A model generated the notes under the pieces. The model saw only the letters and a program-made list of their open reading frames with translations. It was not told the DNA's origin and ran no database searches. From Hermatobates lingyangjiaoensis (Eukaryota; Arthropoda; Insecta; Hemiptera; Hermatobatidae): a stretch of DNA of 64,000 bases. Positions within the stretch are counted from its first letter, which is position 1. Each line of letters starts with the position of its first letter. The stretch covers positions 865,501 through 929,500 of the forward strand of contig JAPFBL010000114.1 of NCBI GenBank assembly GCA_026182355.1, read 5' to 3'. This document shows, in pieces, positions 10,881 to 22,577 of the stretch. The position numbers were made by a program, and so were the translations under genes.

Positions 10881-11260
10881 TAAGCGGTAAATTGCAGTGT
10901 GGGAGATTAATTTCCTTTTCTCTTACGTCATGCCTATTTTTGGTCTCCTGGAGTCGATTATTACTGGATATCTGTTAATTAATTGGCGGCCTTCTTTTCC
11001 AAAGAACATAATTGGCACGCCAGTAACATTCAGTCAACCCTTATTCTGTAAATAAGGAAATTAAATAAACAGCGTCTAGACATTACAGTTGACGAACACT
11101 AATCAACAGGGTTGAATTTCAATGGCGGTTAATGAGTTTTTTTGTTTATTTAATGAATTATGTTGGCAGCCTTGTCATTTAAAATTTAATAATGACCTGG
11201 TCATTCCTTCAGGGCATCGAGACAAACTTATGCTGGCATCAACATTATTTATGTGTTATA
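10880..11260. promoter_or_regulatory. candidate conserved non-coding element
   Basis: A block of balanced composition with little simple sequence. It contains ttaattaattggcgg near 10976, aattggcacgcc near 11010 and repeated homeodomain-type AATTA cores. There are no transposon ends or coding frame. It looks more constrained than its AT-rich surroundings, but this is an impression, not a measurement. Confidence 0.25.
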
Positions 11261-11756
11261 AATTATTGCTTTGTCACACATGTTATATTTGGCTTTGAAG
11301 TTTTCTTATTGGACAATGACCTTTATGTCTCGTGGATTATTACTAAAATCATGTTACAACATTAGTGAAAAAAGATACACGGTTGTAAAGAATTATATAA
11401 TTGTCTTATCTACTTCGACTACAAAAAGATTTTGTTTAGAGGTATATAATTTAACTATAGGTACAATATATATGACAAAAAACAACAATTATGCTCTGGG
11501 ATATGTACAGGTTTCGAAAGTTAAGAGCCTTTACCCGGAGTGGCTTATAATTTTCAGCTACAATTTTGCATAATTTTCTAAAAATGTGCATAAAATATAA
11601 TAATCTCTAGGTTATCAGTTGGCATACTGTCAGCTGTCTCTGTACCAGTGTGCTTGGTTTCCCCGTAGTTCCTGTCCAACCTGTCCGGTTCAAACTGAAA
11701 ATTGGGGACTGGAAGTGTATGTTTTTAATTCTTATACAATTTATAATTTGTATTTC
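11261..11756. other. unannotated stretch
   Basis: An open frame of about 100 codons (11271-11573) is AT-rich, lacks any domain and is best treated as chance. Nothing else is seen. Confidence 0.3.
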
Positions 11757-11805
11757 TCTATGTACAAAAAACTTTATTTGTCCGTTTCGGATCGTATTTC
11801 ACTGA
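11757..11805 (+). repeat. FB-B tail fragment
   Basis: The short segment with tttatttgtccgtttcggat and cgtatttc matches the outer end of the FB-B family (compare 44060-44085 and the complement of 27808-27850). It is an isolated fragment without the hammerhead-like core. Confidence 0.5.
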
Positions 11806-12135
11806 AGAAATGTGTACTCATATTTAGTAACAATAATAATGCTATCATTTAATGAACACTTTCAAATAAAAGAGGCATTACCTGAGATCACCTCCAAGTT
11901 TAATTTTTGTTCTGCTTAACACATGTACAATATGTGCACTAATCCTAGATCCCGATCCAGAACTATGGAAGTATTCATTAAATACCATGAACATAAATTA
12001 GTAAAGACTGACTTTGAATAGTTTGATGTATATTTTCAGAATAAAATGATGTGGAAAAATCTATTTATTCCTCTTATTTTAAGTTCCCGAAGTTTGTTTC
12101 GTTTATTTTTGTTGAGTAATCGTTAATACCTAGTA
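11806..12135. other. AT-rich stretch
   Basis: Nothing definable. Confidence 0.35.
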
Positions 12136-12460
12136 TTGGAGTTGATTGAAGTAGACAGAGGAATGCGCCACACACAGGTTGCTGGTAGGCCACAGGCCAG
12201 ACCGGTTTTGTGAACATATCGGTCTCGAGGTAAGGGTTACACGGTGCGGACGACGGGCAGGTGAATGCCGGCTGAAGGCGATGCACTTGTCTTCGCCCTG
12301 AGATGGGACGCGTGGTGTTTGAGCGGAGGTGGGGCCCGGTGCAGGTGCAAGGCGAATCAGGTCAGACCGGCCGGCACGACCCCCAAGGTCACGTGTCACC
12401 CCCACTCTCCCACACCGCCCCCCCAGTCACTGCTCTATTATGTAAATCTCACCCTTCAAT
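12136..12460. promoter_or_regulatory. CpG-containing GC-rich island
   Basis: One of the most GC-rich blocks in the window, with many CpGs (12235-12400) and a C-rich end (12398-12425). Open frames cross it on both strands (12130-12405 minus, 12265-12636 plus), which is expected in GC-rich DNA and gives no family match. An unmethylated regulatory element, a promoter of an unseen gene or a conserved element are all possible. Confidence 0.3.
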
Positions 12461-13149
12461 CTTCATTCCCCAATCAACACAGTCAACAAATCTATGCTTG
12501 TAATCCCTTCATGCAGTCGTCTTACTCACTTGTATTTCAATTATGTTTTCTATGTATTACAGAAGAAAGCATCATAGCAGGAGTCATCTCTGGAGAGGTG
12601 TTCTCCCGAATAAAAAGTAGGATTAAACTTAGATAACAGATGTTAACCTCACGAACAAACTACTTCATCCTCAACCGCCGTGGGGCTTCCATTATGAAGA
12701 CGGTAAATATATTCAGTTTGGTTAACGAAAAATATATTTCCCAGATATATTACGCAAGTTTTATCATACCAGCAGTTCTTCTAAACACCACAAACCAACA
12801 TGATATTTTCAGAAGAAGTTTTTGTTGGCAGGCATGGTCCAGACTTCTTCCAGCAGTTCATTTAGTCTTACGAAATAAATAAATTTTACTTATTTTCGGT
12901 AATCCAAATAATAACATTTTTTTCTCAATATTACTCCTTTAAAACATTAGGACCATCATACAGAAGTTCAAAGCCGAAGCAAAGCAACATACAAAACACT
13001 TTTAATAACTCGAGTTTTTTTGAAAATCTGTCTTCAGATTAAATGATAGAGAGATATCAAGCACGCTGTGAACTAATATGCATTTATCATTTTAACCACT
13101 TTTTTATTGAAATTCAAATAGTAAAACAGGAGTACTTCTTGTACAAATA
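12461..13149. other. unannotated stretch
   Basis: AT-rich from 12640 onward. No repeat family or gene recognised. Confidence 0.35.
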
Positions 13150-13202
13150 TGTCCTAGTTTTGAAGAAGACGTAAATATACGTCGAAACATTGTCATAAAA
13201 GA
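13150..13202 (+). repeat. isolated hammerhead-like motif
   Basis: TTGAAGA (13160-13166, C3 changed to T), A, then a perfect 6-bp hairpin GACGTA/TACGTC (13168-13173 and 13178-13183), GAAAC, AUU, GUC (13192-13194). The layout is the same as in the FB families, but the surrounding sequence matches none of them. Confidence 0.5.
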
Positions 13203-13280
13203 GTTTTTCAAACATAATCCCCCCCAAATACAAGTTCAAGGCTTATGTATCTGAACAATGTGGTCAAGAAAGAATATATA

Positions 13281-13575
13281 TCAATAACTAACCACACTAA
13301 TAAATTCAGAAATTGAAATAAGATATTTGAAGTGTACTGACTCGGCTGACTTGTTAATCTTAGTCCCATTTCTAAATTTCTTATTCTGGTTAATATATAT
13401 ATATATATATATCTCATTAAACAACTGACCGTATTTCACTGATGTCATTTTCTTCACCAGTTTTTCAAGGTTTCTGAATACCTTCTTCTTTCCTTCATCC
13501 AAACGATGGAGAATGTTAATTAAGTGGATACCTACATGTTTCGACTGACTTCCAGTCATCTTCAGTGAGTTATTC
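13281..13575 (-). repeat. FB-K: hammerhead-like motif overlapping a Penelope-like ORF start, cut off at (TA)n
   Basis: On the minus strand the motif at about 13530-13572 reads CTGAAGA, T, GACTG-loop-CAGTC, GAAAC, AU, GUA. The open frame 13559-13281 overlaps it and encodes a Lys/Leu-rich segment containing RNLEKLVKKM and then GQLFNE before it dissolves into Ile-Tyr repeats from (TA)n (about 13393-13412). Its layout resembles the FB-D frame near 28.3 kb, which reads KIEAISKKV and then AYFNS. Basic-helical starts of this kind occur in Penelope-like element ORFs; that assignment is from memory and moderate at best. Confidence 0.5.
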
Positions 13576-14440
13576 CTTTGTCTATCTGTGTGAGACCTTC
13601 TTTTTAATTGTTTTTTTATTTAAAAGCCCACTGGACCGTTTACCGTATGTAAAGTACTATATAGATATATTGTACTTTCTTTGTGTAATTTGACTACTTG
13701 TTCTCATGGACCGGACTATTTCATTTTTGCTATAATATATTGTATATATTGTGAAACGTTTATTTCTAACGTCCATATAATCATATCTATTTTTTTTTTC
13801 ACAAATAGAACAAGAGTATTTACTGAATCGCAGATCTTTAGAGTACATAGAAAATAATCATTGGCAGAGAGATATGTTTAGGTTAGCGAAACAGAAAGGA
13901 ATATCGTCTATGTTAAAACATTGAAGGGAATGAGTTCTTCATATATTTCTTAATGAATATAGGGCAGTGGGGCTTAATCAAGACGCTACTCCGCAAAGAC
14001 TTTGCTCTTTTTTGTTATACAAGATATCATTTCAGAACTTGACCTTTGGTATCACGAGTGTTTCGTACGGTAGGCAATTATTCATATTTCCTTTACTGTA
14101 CGGACACATAACTTTATGATAAAAAAACCTGACGTATATTGGTTTTTCTTACTGTTTCAAACCTCTGTTGTATTTTAACTGAATAACTGAAACATCAAGT
14201 AACCAGTAGTGCAGTAAAACGCGCATCAGTGTTGAATCGTCATATCAACATCTCCTGTTCTTGTAAGCTTTTCAAAGTGCAGACTCACAAAAAAATTGTG
14301 AAAATTGTTATTCAAACAAAAACAGTAGTAGTTATTCAAATTAATTGCTAAGTTAAAAATACATGCATTTTTTAGTACTGCAGAGGTTGGTAAACGTAAT
14401 ACTATTATACCAATCCGCCTTGCATCGTAAATCGTCGTGG
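13576..14440. other. AT-rich intergenic stretch
   Basis: Nothing definable. Confidence 0.35.
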
Positions 14441-14520
14441 ACGCCCGACCGGTTTTGACGTAGGGCATCTTGAAGTATTGCTCAAGTTGTCAGGTCGTAG
14501 TCAAGTTCAAAACCGGTTGG
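14441..14520 (-). repeat. FB-L fragment, inverted ends
   Basis: ACCGGTTTTGA near 14449 and TTCAAAACCGGT near 14507 form an inverted repeat of about 10 bp. On the minus strand the inner part reads AAGA, T, a weak hairpin, then AAAACCGGTC, a decayed version of the motif at 10487-10529. Confidence 0.4.
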
Positions 14521-15127
14521 ACATCTACAACAACTATTCACGAGGTAAGACCGAGTTGTTTAATAGTATGATTTTATTTAAAACTAGAAGACTTTTTTTT
14601 GAATCGTGGCACCATCAACGAGCAACTGGTTTCTCCGTGTGGAATGTGGGCGACCCTGCTATGAGCGACCAATAACATACAACATATATTCCTCTGTTCT
14701 AAGAGTTTGCAGTTAGTATTGTTTTTTGAAAGGTAAGGTTAGTTGAAGTTTTGCAAACCAATTCTATTTTTATTGAAGGAATATGAGCTCTTCAAGATAT
14801 TTATAATCTATTTCATGCAACATAATCTTTAGATTATCTAAATTTCTCCCATGCTTAGCAGTTTTCATTCCAGAAAGTTGGCAATTGATCTGACTAAGTT
14901 TATAGTATTTGTTTTTAATTTGAAAAATTGATTTTCTAACAAATAATATTTGAAGTCTGCTGATATGATACTCTCTTGTATACTTTACTGGATAAATTAT
15001 TTCGCCTTTGAATTATAGAATTATGTCGAGAATATTTATGAATAATATGCACCTTGGAAGACTCAGGTTCAAGTTACAGTTGAATTGTATCCCCATTGAG
15101 CACTCACATTTGGTACATCTCTTAAAG
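14521..15127. other. AT-rich intergenic stretch
   Basis: Nothing definable apart from the left target-site duplication of the next element at 15120-15127. Confidence 0.35.
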
Positions 15128-15834
15128 TAGAGGTTCCCAAAGTCGGTTCAGCGGGACCCAAGGGTTCCTTAACGGACTGTCTGGGGTTCCGTGAAAATCA
15201 TTTACTAAAAACATTTTTCTAAAAATTTGTTTTCGTGGGTATGGATTTATTCTATATTTCTTGTTAATCATGAAACCGAATAATGTTTATATCTACATAT
15301 ACCCAGAAGTAGAAGTGGTCAAACTTTTATTCATAATTAGGATGAATCGCTAGTCAGTTTTTGGAACTATTTGATTCCCGAATTTCCTGGTGTTGCAAAA
15401 GTAGCCCTTCAAACATTGCTGCCATTTCCCACTACCTACTTATGTGAAACTGGATTTTCCTCTAAACTACCATAGAAACCAAATACCGAAGTAGACTTAA
15501 TGCCGGGGTTAACTTGAGATTCGAACTCTTAACTATAAAGCCCATAATGATTACAAAACAAGCTCTGTGTTAAAATTGCTAGTAATTCTGTTTTATGTGT
15601 TATGCACTTGTGGAAAATATGAAAATTAAAATCTTTTAGTTTTGAATTTTCATTCGAAAAATACACATTGCAGTAATATTACTTTTTTAATTTTTTTTAA
15701 ACATCATACTATTTAAAAAGACATATGAAAATATTTATATTATGATTCTATGAAATCATTAGAATATCTGGGGTTCATGGGAAAGTTACTCGAACCAAAA
15801 AGGGTTCCGCGTCAAAAAAGTTTGAAAAACTCTG
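15128..15834 (+). mobile_element. decayed hAT element
   Basis: The left end TAGAGGTTCCCAAAGT and the right end (complement CAGAGTTTTTCAAACTT) are degenerate hAT terminal repeats. The flanking 8-mers tcttaaag (15120-15127) and tgttaaag (15835-15842) match at 7 of 8 positions, which fits an old target-site duplication. The ends contain the matching GGGACCC / GGGTTCC blocks. Inside is a transposase C-terminal relic (see 15385-15560). Confidence 0.75.
15385..15560 (+). pseudogene. hAT transposase C-terminal relic
   Basis: Translation gives LLPFPTTYLCETGFSS, the hallmark of the hAT C-terminal dimerisation domain, followed by stops within about 20 codons. Only this fragment of the transposase remains. 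Confidence 0.75.
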
Positions 15835-15842
15835 TGTTAAAG

Positions 15843-17437
15843 CATATTGGCTTGTTGCGCAGTGTTGCTGTTTCAGTTATGCCGACTCGAAGCAGATAAT
15901 AGAAAGCAGGAGACACCTTTTTTTTCGTTGATGGTAGTTAAAGAGCACTGAGCTGAGAGATGTAAGATGCTGTGCAGGATGCGGCGGATGATGTCGCAAG
16001 ATGCAATCTAAAAGAGACAAGAAAGCTCGTTGCGAGCATATTTCGCAGCCCCTCTCCTGTGGGAAGATGATATTTATCGTGGCCTGTATGTCGCAAGCTG
16101 TGTCCCTGACTTACCCGGGCTCCCTTCTCCGATCATCACTCAAATATGAGTGTCGAAAACCAACTTGTCACGCCTCTCTTTTCCTCGTCAGTTGTTAGCC
16201 ATCAGATAAAAACTATTCATTTTTAGCATGAATTATATAGTTTTGCAATATCTGTACAAAGGGAAACTTCTTACCTGCATTCAATCTTATTCTTTTAATA
16301 TGAAAATAATAAAGGGGAATTTTGTTCAGGTAAATGTAGATGGTCACCTAGATAAGGCCTTTCGTTTTTCATCATATTTCATCAATCCAAACGTATTTTG
16401 AACAAGATCAGGTTATTTTCTAGGTTTACTTGTTTCTTGATATAAAGTGCACTATGGTCTGTTACTTCCAATACCATTTTGGCTCATATTGATTTTATTA
16501 AAATTAAACTAAGCAAATTCGACAAGTGACTGCAATGGGAGTCTATGATTGTCCTTTTTAGTTTTTTTTTTTTTTTTTAGCGATTCTCTAAAATGTACAT
16601 CTATACCATTATTACTATATATACTATACCATATATTACATCTATACCAAGTAATGCTCAGAAAGGAGATTTTTAATATTAAATTTTAGTTTCTTTGCTG
16701 ACCAAAGAGCTGGTTTTGGCATAAATAATGAAAAGTACTTTTACATGCTATAGTATAGATAAAAAAAAACAGCTGGATTGTTTTCTATACACAATAACTA
16801 TATATTGTGTCAATGTCGATGAAGATGTGCCAAATAATGGGACCTGTAGTGCGTTAACAATATAGTTGCTGCACTCTCATCCACCAAATGAACAAGGACA
16901 ATTCAGAGATCCTCAATATACACGCAATAGTATAGTTGCAGATACCATCAATGGCTTAGAGTTTGATTACAGCAAATGACCTTATAGTTTTCATGGGAAT
17001 GTGAAAATATTAACCACAATTACCATTAATGGGAACTATACCATTAAATAATAGTAATATTAATTTCACCGATAAGTTTCAATTTCCACATTAAAATGTC
17101 TAAGAATAAATAACTTGTTTTTAATTAACTTCCATGAAACGTATTATTATTTTTAATCGTCAACTCCCATTTGCATTAGATTTTTTAAATAAATTTTTTA
17201 ATTAAGTGCAGAAACTCATTTAATAAGTTATTTAAGTTGTTTCTAGAAAGTGGTATTCACTAGGTAGGTATACGACTATCGCTCATTATCTGTGTCCCCA
17301 TTTTTATTTTTAACTAAGCAACCATAACCATAAAATATCTAGTATCTCTGCTTTCTAGTAATATATCTTCCTGAATATTCTTGTGTCTTCAATTCATTCA
17401 TTATACGTTTATTTTTATTACCATGCTTGATCGATAG
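15843..17437. other. intergenic stretch with one GC-richer island
   Basis: The part at 15890-16200 has balanced composition and CpGs; an open frame at 16001-16198 has no recognisable domain. The remainder (16200-17437) is AT-rich with a poly-T run near 16562-16579. The part at 16520-16560 resembles a worn SINE-A tail. Confidence 0.3.
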
Positions 17438-17620
17438 TTAGGTTTGGTTGCAATGGCAGTCTCACAAGAATACATATAGGCCTATGATTGGCCCTTTGTG
17501 ATACAACACATTGAACATTCTACATTGCCTAACACAATATATTAAGAGTAGAGATCCTAACATTGTACAGGCTCGGGGCCGATAGCTAACTTCCTCTCCG
17601 AGGGACGAAAACTTGTTTGA
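17438..17620 (-). repeat. SINE-A fragment, body plus tail type 2
   Basis: On the minus strand it reads a block with cctcggagagga, the shared gagcctgtaca core, the segment ctctactctta, and tail type 2 with aaagggccaatcataggcct. It matches the copies at 19666-19880 and 63610-63720. Confidence 0.6.
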
Positions 17621-19665
17621 TAACCTATATTTCTGTTTTGAAATGATTTTTTTCTCTAACCCTTCTATTTTATCATTATTGAAATATTATGTGGTATATT
17701 GTTTCCTCTTATGTGGAATTATTTGGTTAAATCATTTTTATATCTGTAAATGACTAAACACATTGTTATTCCCAGGAAGTACTCTTTATAATCCCCACCT
17801 TGTGAGATATTTAGGATAACCAATACAATGGTTGAAACAGAAGTAGTGTGATCTAGTAAGTTTTCTGCTTCTTATATCGACCAAAAGCCTAACGCTGGAC
17901 TTGAATTTCCTGTTTATACATCCTCTTCATAGTTATGTTCACCCTAGTGTTTATAGCTAGTGCCATTACGTTTAATAGTTTACGTATTATCTTCCTCCAA
18001 CGATAGAAGGTTTCATTAACACAAATATGAATTGTTACAATAGTTGTTTTGGAGAAAGATCAAGGACGGCTTTAATTAGTTTCTTTTACTTCATTAGCAC
18101 CACAGGGTGTTAAGCACTCTGTGGTGCTTAACAAGTTCCATCTAAATGATAGTAGTTATTACTCCTGAAGCATAAATATAGGTGGTTTGTTATTGGATAT
18201 TTGGAGATATCATAGTATGGCAAGAAGACGTCTACACTTAAGTACTCACGAGTCTGCTCCTGAAGATGAATTACGTCGAGATAGAATTATTTTTGGAAAA
18301 CTCACTCTCATCTTTCATTTTACTTAGTCCAATGATTAGTATAAACAATTAAAAACTCTTGAAATGAAAAACACAAATGTTATTTTCTACATTAGTTAGC
18401 TGTGAAGATATTGTTGAATGGGTATCATTAGATTTTTTTTCTCTGAATAGAAACACTATTAGTAACTTTGAACAAATTAAAACTTATGTTATAAACGCAA
18501 CCAATTTGTGTTTGTATTAGCAAGAAACTTTCAGTTCGTTTATGTGAATTAATATGATTTCTCTGTTATATATGCCGGAAATGTTGAAAATATTTTTGTT
18601 AATTATATTTTAGCATGATTTAATCAGAGTATTGGGACAAGGCAGCTCTGCAGTGCTTCAGTTTCTTGTAATGATGGGGGTCTGTTCGCGAAAACGCAGT
18701 TTAAAGCCAGTGTACTCTAGGTATAAGCTCGATCTGCTGGTCAGGAAGCTAACGGCATTGTTCCGTGGTTTCAACTCACTCCAAATCCTTTTCAGTTGGC
18801 CAACAAGTTTCTGATCCACTATCTAATTACTCCCACGATTTGACTCCCAAGTGAAAACTCCTGTCAACTATTACCAATAATTGCATCCTTTTCTTGAAAT
18901 CCGGTTTCAAGTGAGCGTAATTTTGAATTCCTTTCCCACTGTCCGACTTCCCTACTAGATTGCATTGCAGGTGAGTTCTCATTGTACAGCACCTCTGTAT
19001 ATTATTTCATTTGACTTGAATCATTTATAATGCGTAGTCCTGTAAAGAGCCGGTTAAGTTGCTTAATGAACAACACTGATTTTATTTGCATATGGCCAGA
19101 AAGCTGATGAACACTGCTAGCTTCACTGCACAAACATAAACAAAACGGTTGTAAACATTAAATTCCTAGTATCTCATTAAAAGCAGTATTCTTATTTCTT
19201 TCCAACAGCCATGCAAATAGACTTTGGCCTTCAGAGCAATTCTAGTGTTCCAATGATTTAGGGATATTACCAAAACTGTTGGCAGCCCTGAATTTTAAAG
19301 TCGCAATTACGGAATTTAATTGCATGTTACAGAATAAATGACAATAGAAACTTGATAGTGTTGATATTACTTGACTAAGAGGGTTGCAACTCTCATTGGA
19401 CAAGAAATGGTATATGTATGGTTTTTATAAACTGCCTTCATTTATTTATTTTTCTTTTGAATGCATATACAATATTATTAGGTTTGTAATTATTCTGATA
19501 ATATAGTAGAAGGTGTAGCAAGTTGCACTTGGGTTAGTGTATGTTGTTGTTTTTCTTACAAAAGTTTAATTAAATAACATATCCTAAGCAGTTTAGGATG
19601 AGTTAGAAATTAATATCATTAAATTAGTCTGCCTGCATTGGATTAACTTGCTTATTTTATCATAG
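17621..19665. other. AT-rich intergenic stretch
   Basis: It contains the double hairpin at 18096-18131 and a worn hammerhead-like motif at about 18256-18290 (plus: CTGAAGA, T, GA..TC, GAGAT). The part at 18630-18810 has balanced composition and an open frame of 60 codons without a domain. No gene is recognised. Confidence 0.35.
18096..18131. repeat. two overlapping, mutually exclusive hairpins
   Basis: AGCACCACAG (18096-18105) pairs with CTGTGGTGCT (18119-18128). TTAAGCAC (18110-18117) pairs with GTGCTTAA (18124-18131). The two stems share bases 18124-18128, so only one can form at a time. No function can be assigned. Confidence 0.6.
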
Positions 19666-19880
19666 ATTAGGTTACAGTGACAGTCCTACGAGAGAAAAAT
19701 ACACATGCAGAAAAATGAGAATATTTGGTACTGCACACTGAACATTCTACATTGAGAGTACTGAATTTTCCCTATCTCAAATGTATTCAGAGTATCTTTG
19801 ACAAATATCTAACATTGTTCAAGTTTGGAAACGACGGCATAACGTCCTCTCCGAAGGACGATGTGCTCAGACGTCTTCAC
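19666..19880 (-). repeat. SINE-A fragment, tail type 2 (diverged)
   Basis: It starts with the same aggttacagtgacagtccta tail end as the copies at 17438 and 63700 and ends with the cctctccgaagga block that opens the SINE-A body. Middle parts are diverged. Confidence 0.55.
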
Positions 19881-19946
19881 CTTTCACTTGAATAAATCGA
19901 AGCCCAAGTGATTATTTACATAAGTCCAGAGGTTCATGCTCTGAGT

Positions 19947-19966
19947 CCCCCCCCCCCCCCCCCCCC
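19947..19966. repeat. poly-C run of 20
   Basis: Twenty consecutive C on the plus strand (G on the minus). Homopolymers of this length are unusual in AT-rich DNA and can form G-quadruplex or i-motif structures. Confidence 0.9.
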
Positions 19967-20645
19967 AACAACTTCGTGATTCTAAAGCTGTGGTCTTGAC
20001 ACCAAAAGCATGTCTTTGGTATAGTTCTTTTTCGAAATGGTAGCCCTCAATAAACAAAATTTTGCGATGCTACTCCTGTCAGTACATCCCTCCAGACAAA
20101 AAAAAACTGTAATAATGTTACAAACATTTATGATTTACCAAGAACACTCTATAGATTCTGATTTAAGATTCCTACATTCTGGAGTGGTTTCTGTTACTTT
20201 CTTAAGATTGAGGTAAGAATAGAAAGCAGCATGCCAGCGTGACCTGCAAACTTCATAATTTAAGCCAGATAGCAAAGAGGGTTTTCTTTTTTTTTTAATA
20301 AGATAAGTTTGAGCAAAAATATTTAGGAGAATAAGGTAGTCTAGAATTGAAATGCTAAATCTTTGTTTACCGAGGTCTAATCATGAAATAACTCAACAGC
20401 CTCATCTCGTTGTTTTTATATTGGAGTGAGCAAAGTCAACTAAATGTAGTTTATTTACGTCATTGCATCAGAAATAATTGAAAAAAAATATTCAATATTC
20501 TGCAAAAATCAGAAAGATGAATTATGAAGTTAATTCTGGTTTAATTACAAACAAATGTATTTACATGAGTACATAGTTCATGTAATTTACAAAAAAAAAA
20601 AATATTGATGAAAAGTTTGATTATGTTGTATTGATTCGTTAACAT
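19967..20645. other. AT-rich intergenic stretch
   Basis: Nothing definable. Confidence 0.35.
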
Positions 20646-20875
20646 GACGATGTAGTTAATCTAGAGCTGAGGGGGCATTGTGAACAGTGTTGGAATGCTG
20701 TTAGTCAAGTGTTTGTAGATTCTTAGCCAATGCTGTGCCTCCTTGTAGGCCCCGAATGGAGGGAAATAGAGGCTTGCTCGAATGACGCAGTGGTTTTTCG
20801 TGATTTGTTACAAAGATGTTAGTGTCAGTTAGAGCCGCCAGACTGAGTCATGCTGCAAACTGTTTTCATTATCCC
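20646..20875. promoter_or_regulatory. candidate conserved non-coding island
   Basis: Balanced composition between AT-rich flanks, with no repeat similarity noticed. It includes ctgagtcatgctg near 20853 (AP-1/Maf-like TGAGTCA). Function is inference. Confidence 0.22.
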
Positions 20876-21595
20876 ACCAATTATCTTATAATATTCGTAA
20901 TGCAACATTTCATTACAGAAATTTCTGTTTAAATATTTTTTTGTTATTAATCAATTATAAAAGTTACTTTCGAACTTTAAAATTGATCACCTTTCATAAA
21001 TACACTACACTTTTGTCTAGAATGGTATGATTCAGTAAAACCCTCACTCAACATTAATTCGTTTTCCAGACTAGGTAATTACAAATCAGGAATTAAAAGA
21101 TATTTGAAGAGTTAAATGAACAAGTGTAAAAAACCAAAAGCAGTGTTCATGTTTGATCTGCATGCAAGTTGCATTTTTAGAATTGACTGCAAGTCAATTA
21201 AAAAAAAACGCAGTTGTTAATTTCGTGTGTTCAGTGTGCTAGACTACAACGCTTTCATTACTTACTTACAGAAATTTAGTCAGAATATTAGGATTTAAAA
21301 CTTATTTCGATTATAAATAAAGTATAGTGTTAACAAACCTTTCAATGCTTATTATAAAATCAAAAAAGAAAAAGGAAAGTTTATTTTCTCAGAGTTGGAA
21401 TAATAGAAGTCGGTTTGGTGTCGCTAAATCGATTCTTTAACCAAGTTTTTAAGTGTTATTTTGAAATCTTTATAAGAATATCAATCGAGCGGAAGTTAAA
21501 AAGAGGGAGCAAGTGAAAGAAAAAAAAAGCCTATGTTAATGGGAAAATAAACGACGACTAGGAAACTCAATAAAAGAGAGGTATAGCCGTAGACA
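20876..21595. other. AT-rich intergenic stretch
   Basis: Nothing definable. Confidence 0.35.
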
Positions 21596-21860
21596 CTCGA
21601 GTTTTAAATATGCCCAACTTTGTTTCAACCTGAAACCTCCCTATTTCCTGGAGTCTGAAGGGAATAATTTTGCAGCGGATGACGTGGAAGAAAAGTTTGT
21701 CCTTGTAGGGAAGGAAGAGTGTCAACTTTTCAAAATGCCATCGACAAGTTGGGCTTGTTTTCTATTGATTTCACTTGGCAAGTTCATAACTTGACACCTT
21801 ATTTGGGGGGGGGGGGGGGGGGGGCATTCACTCCTCTCACACCCCTTAGAAATGCTCTCT
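21596..21860. other. balanced-composition island with poly-G run
   Basis: Contains 20 consecutive G at 21805-21824. A 68-codon open frame crosses it, encoding a Gly run from the poly-G, so it is not a gene. Confidence 0.3.
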
Positions 21861-22030
21861 TGTACAATTTACTTCCTTTCATGTTAGCTTTTGAAAATTT
21901 CGCAGTCCAATACAAAGATCTTTGAAAACATATTTTTCAATGTTGTATTTCTCAATTTTAACTAGGTAGTTATGTTTATATATACTCTAGCTGTGCTCCC
22001 GGTATTGCATGCAGTCATAAAATAGATGAC

Positions 22031-22120
22031 AAATACTCATTCCTATATTTCGACTGCCTCGTCCTCAAGTAGAAATATGTAGGTCGCTCCGAAGAGTCTC
22101 CTTTGTCTTTGGACTCTTCC
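22031..22120 (-). repeat. FB-E copy
   Basis: It matches the FB-E copy at 29153-29272 through tatatttcga, the cctcgtcctca block and the gtcgctccgaagagt block. A local dyad, GAAGAGTC with GACTCTTC, lies at about 22090-22119. The hammerhead-like core is worn. Confidence 0.55.
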
Positions 22121-22344
22121 AATGTTGTTATGTATGGTACACCAGTAAGGTTGTAACTATGTAATGTAAACAAACTAACGCTTTAAAATACAAATCACCA
22201 AATATGTTGGTTGGATAATCTATTTTATTTGTCTACTATGGCAATATCATGGAAATCTAATTTGAATACAGTAAGGTATATTTAGATATATAAATATATA
22301 TATATTTACTTACATAGTAAGTATATATATCTTAAAAACAAATA
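22121..22344. other. AT-rich stretch
   Basis: Contains an imperfect TA-rich palindrome at about 22275-22335. Nothing else. Confidence 0.4.
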
Positions 22345-22577
22345 TTAAATTAAAAAAAAATTGTTACATTTATATATAATACATTTACAGTACTGTCACC
22401 AGCGAGCATGCAAGACACTTGCTACTCTGGCTCCAATTTTTGGAATACAGTGATAATTTTCTTTTAATTAACATTATTCAGGTAATAAATAATATATATT
22501 TAATTTCAGGTCTCTATCTAGACGGAAAATGGGTGAACAAACAAACAAACAAACTCACGAACTTTGTATATAGAGAT
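22345..22577 (-). repeat. TR-1 family copy
   Basis: On the minus strand it reads a head with aagttcgtgagtttgtttgt, then gatagagacctgaaattaaa, then ttggagccaga, then gacagtactgtaaatgtatt. The same order is at 54114-54340 on the plus strand. Only one unit is present here. The ggagccagg(g)taac element at the unit start loosely recalls Helitron 3' ends, but the similarity is too weak to assign. Confidence 0.65.

Noticed and set aside
12265..12636. 123-codon plus-strand open frame
   Set aside because: It starts in the CpG-rich island and runs into AT-rich DNA with no change in reading-frame bias and no domain.
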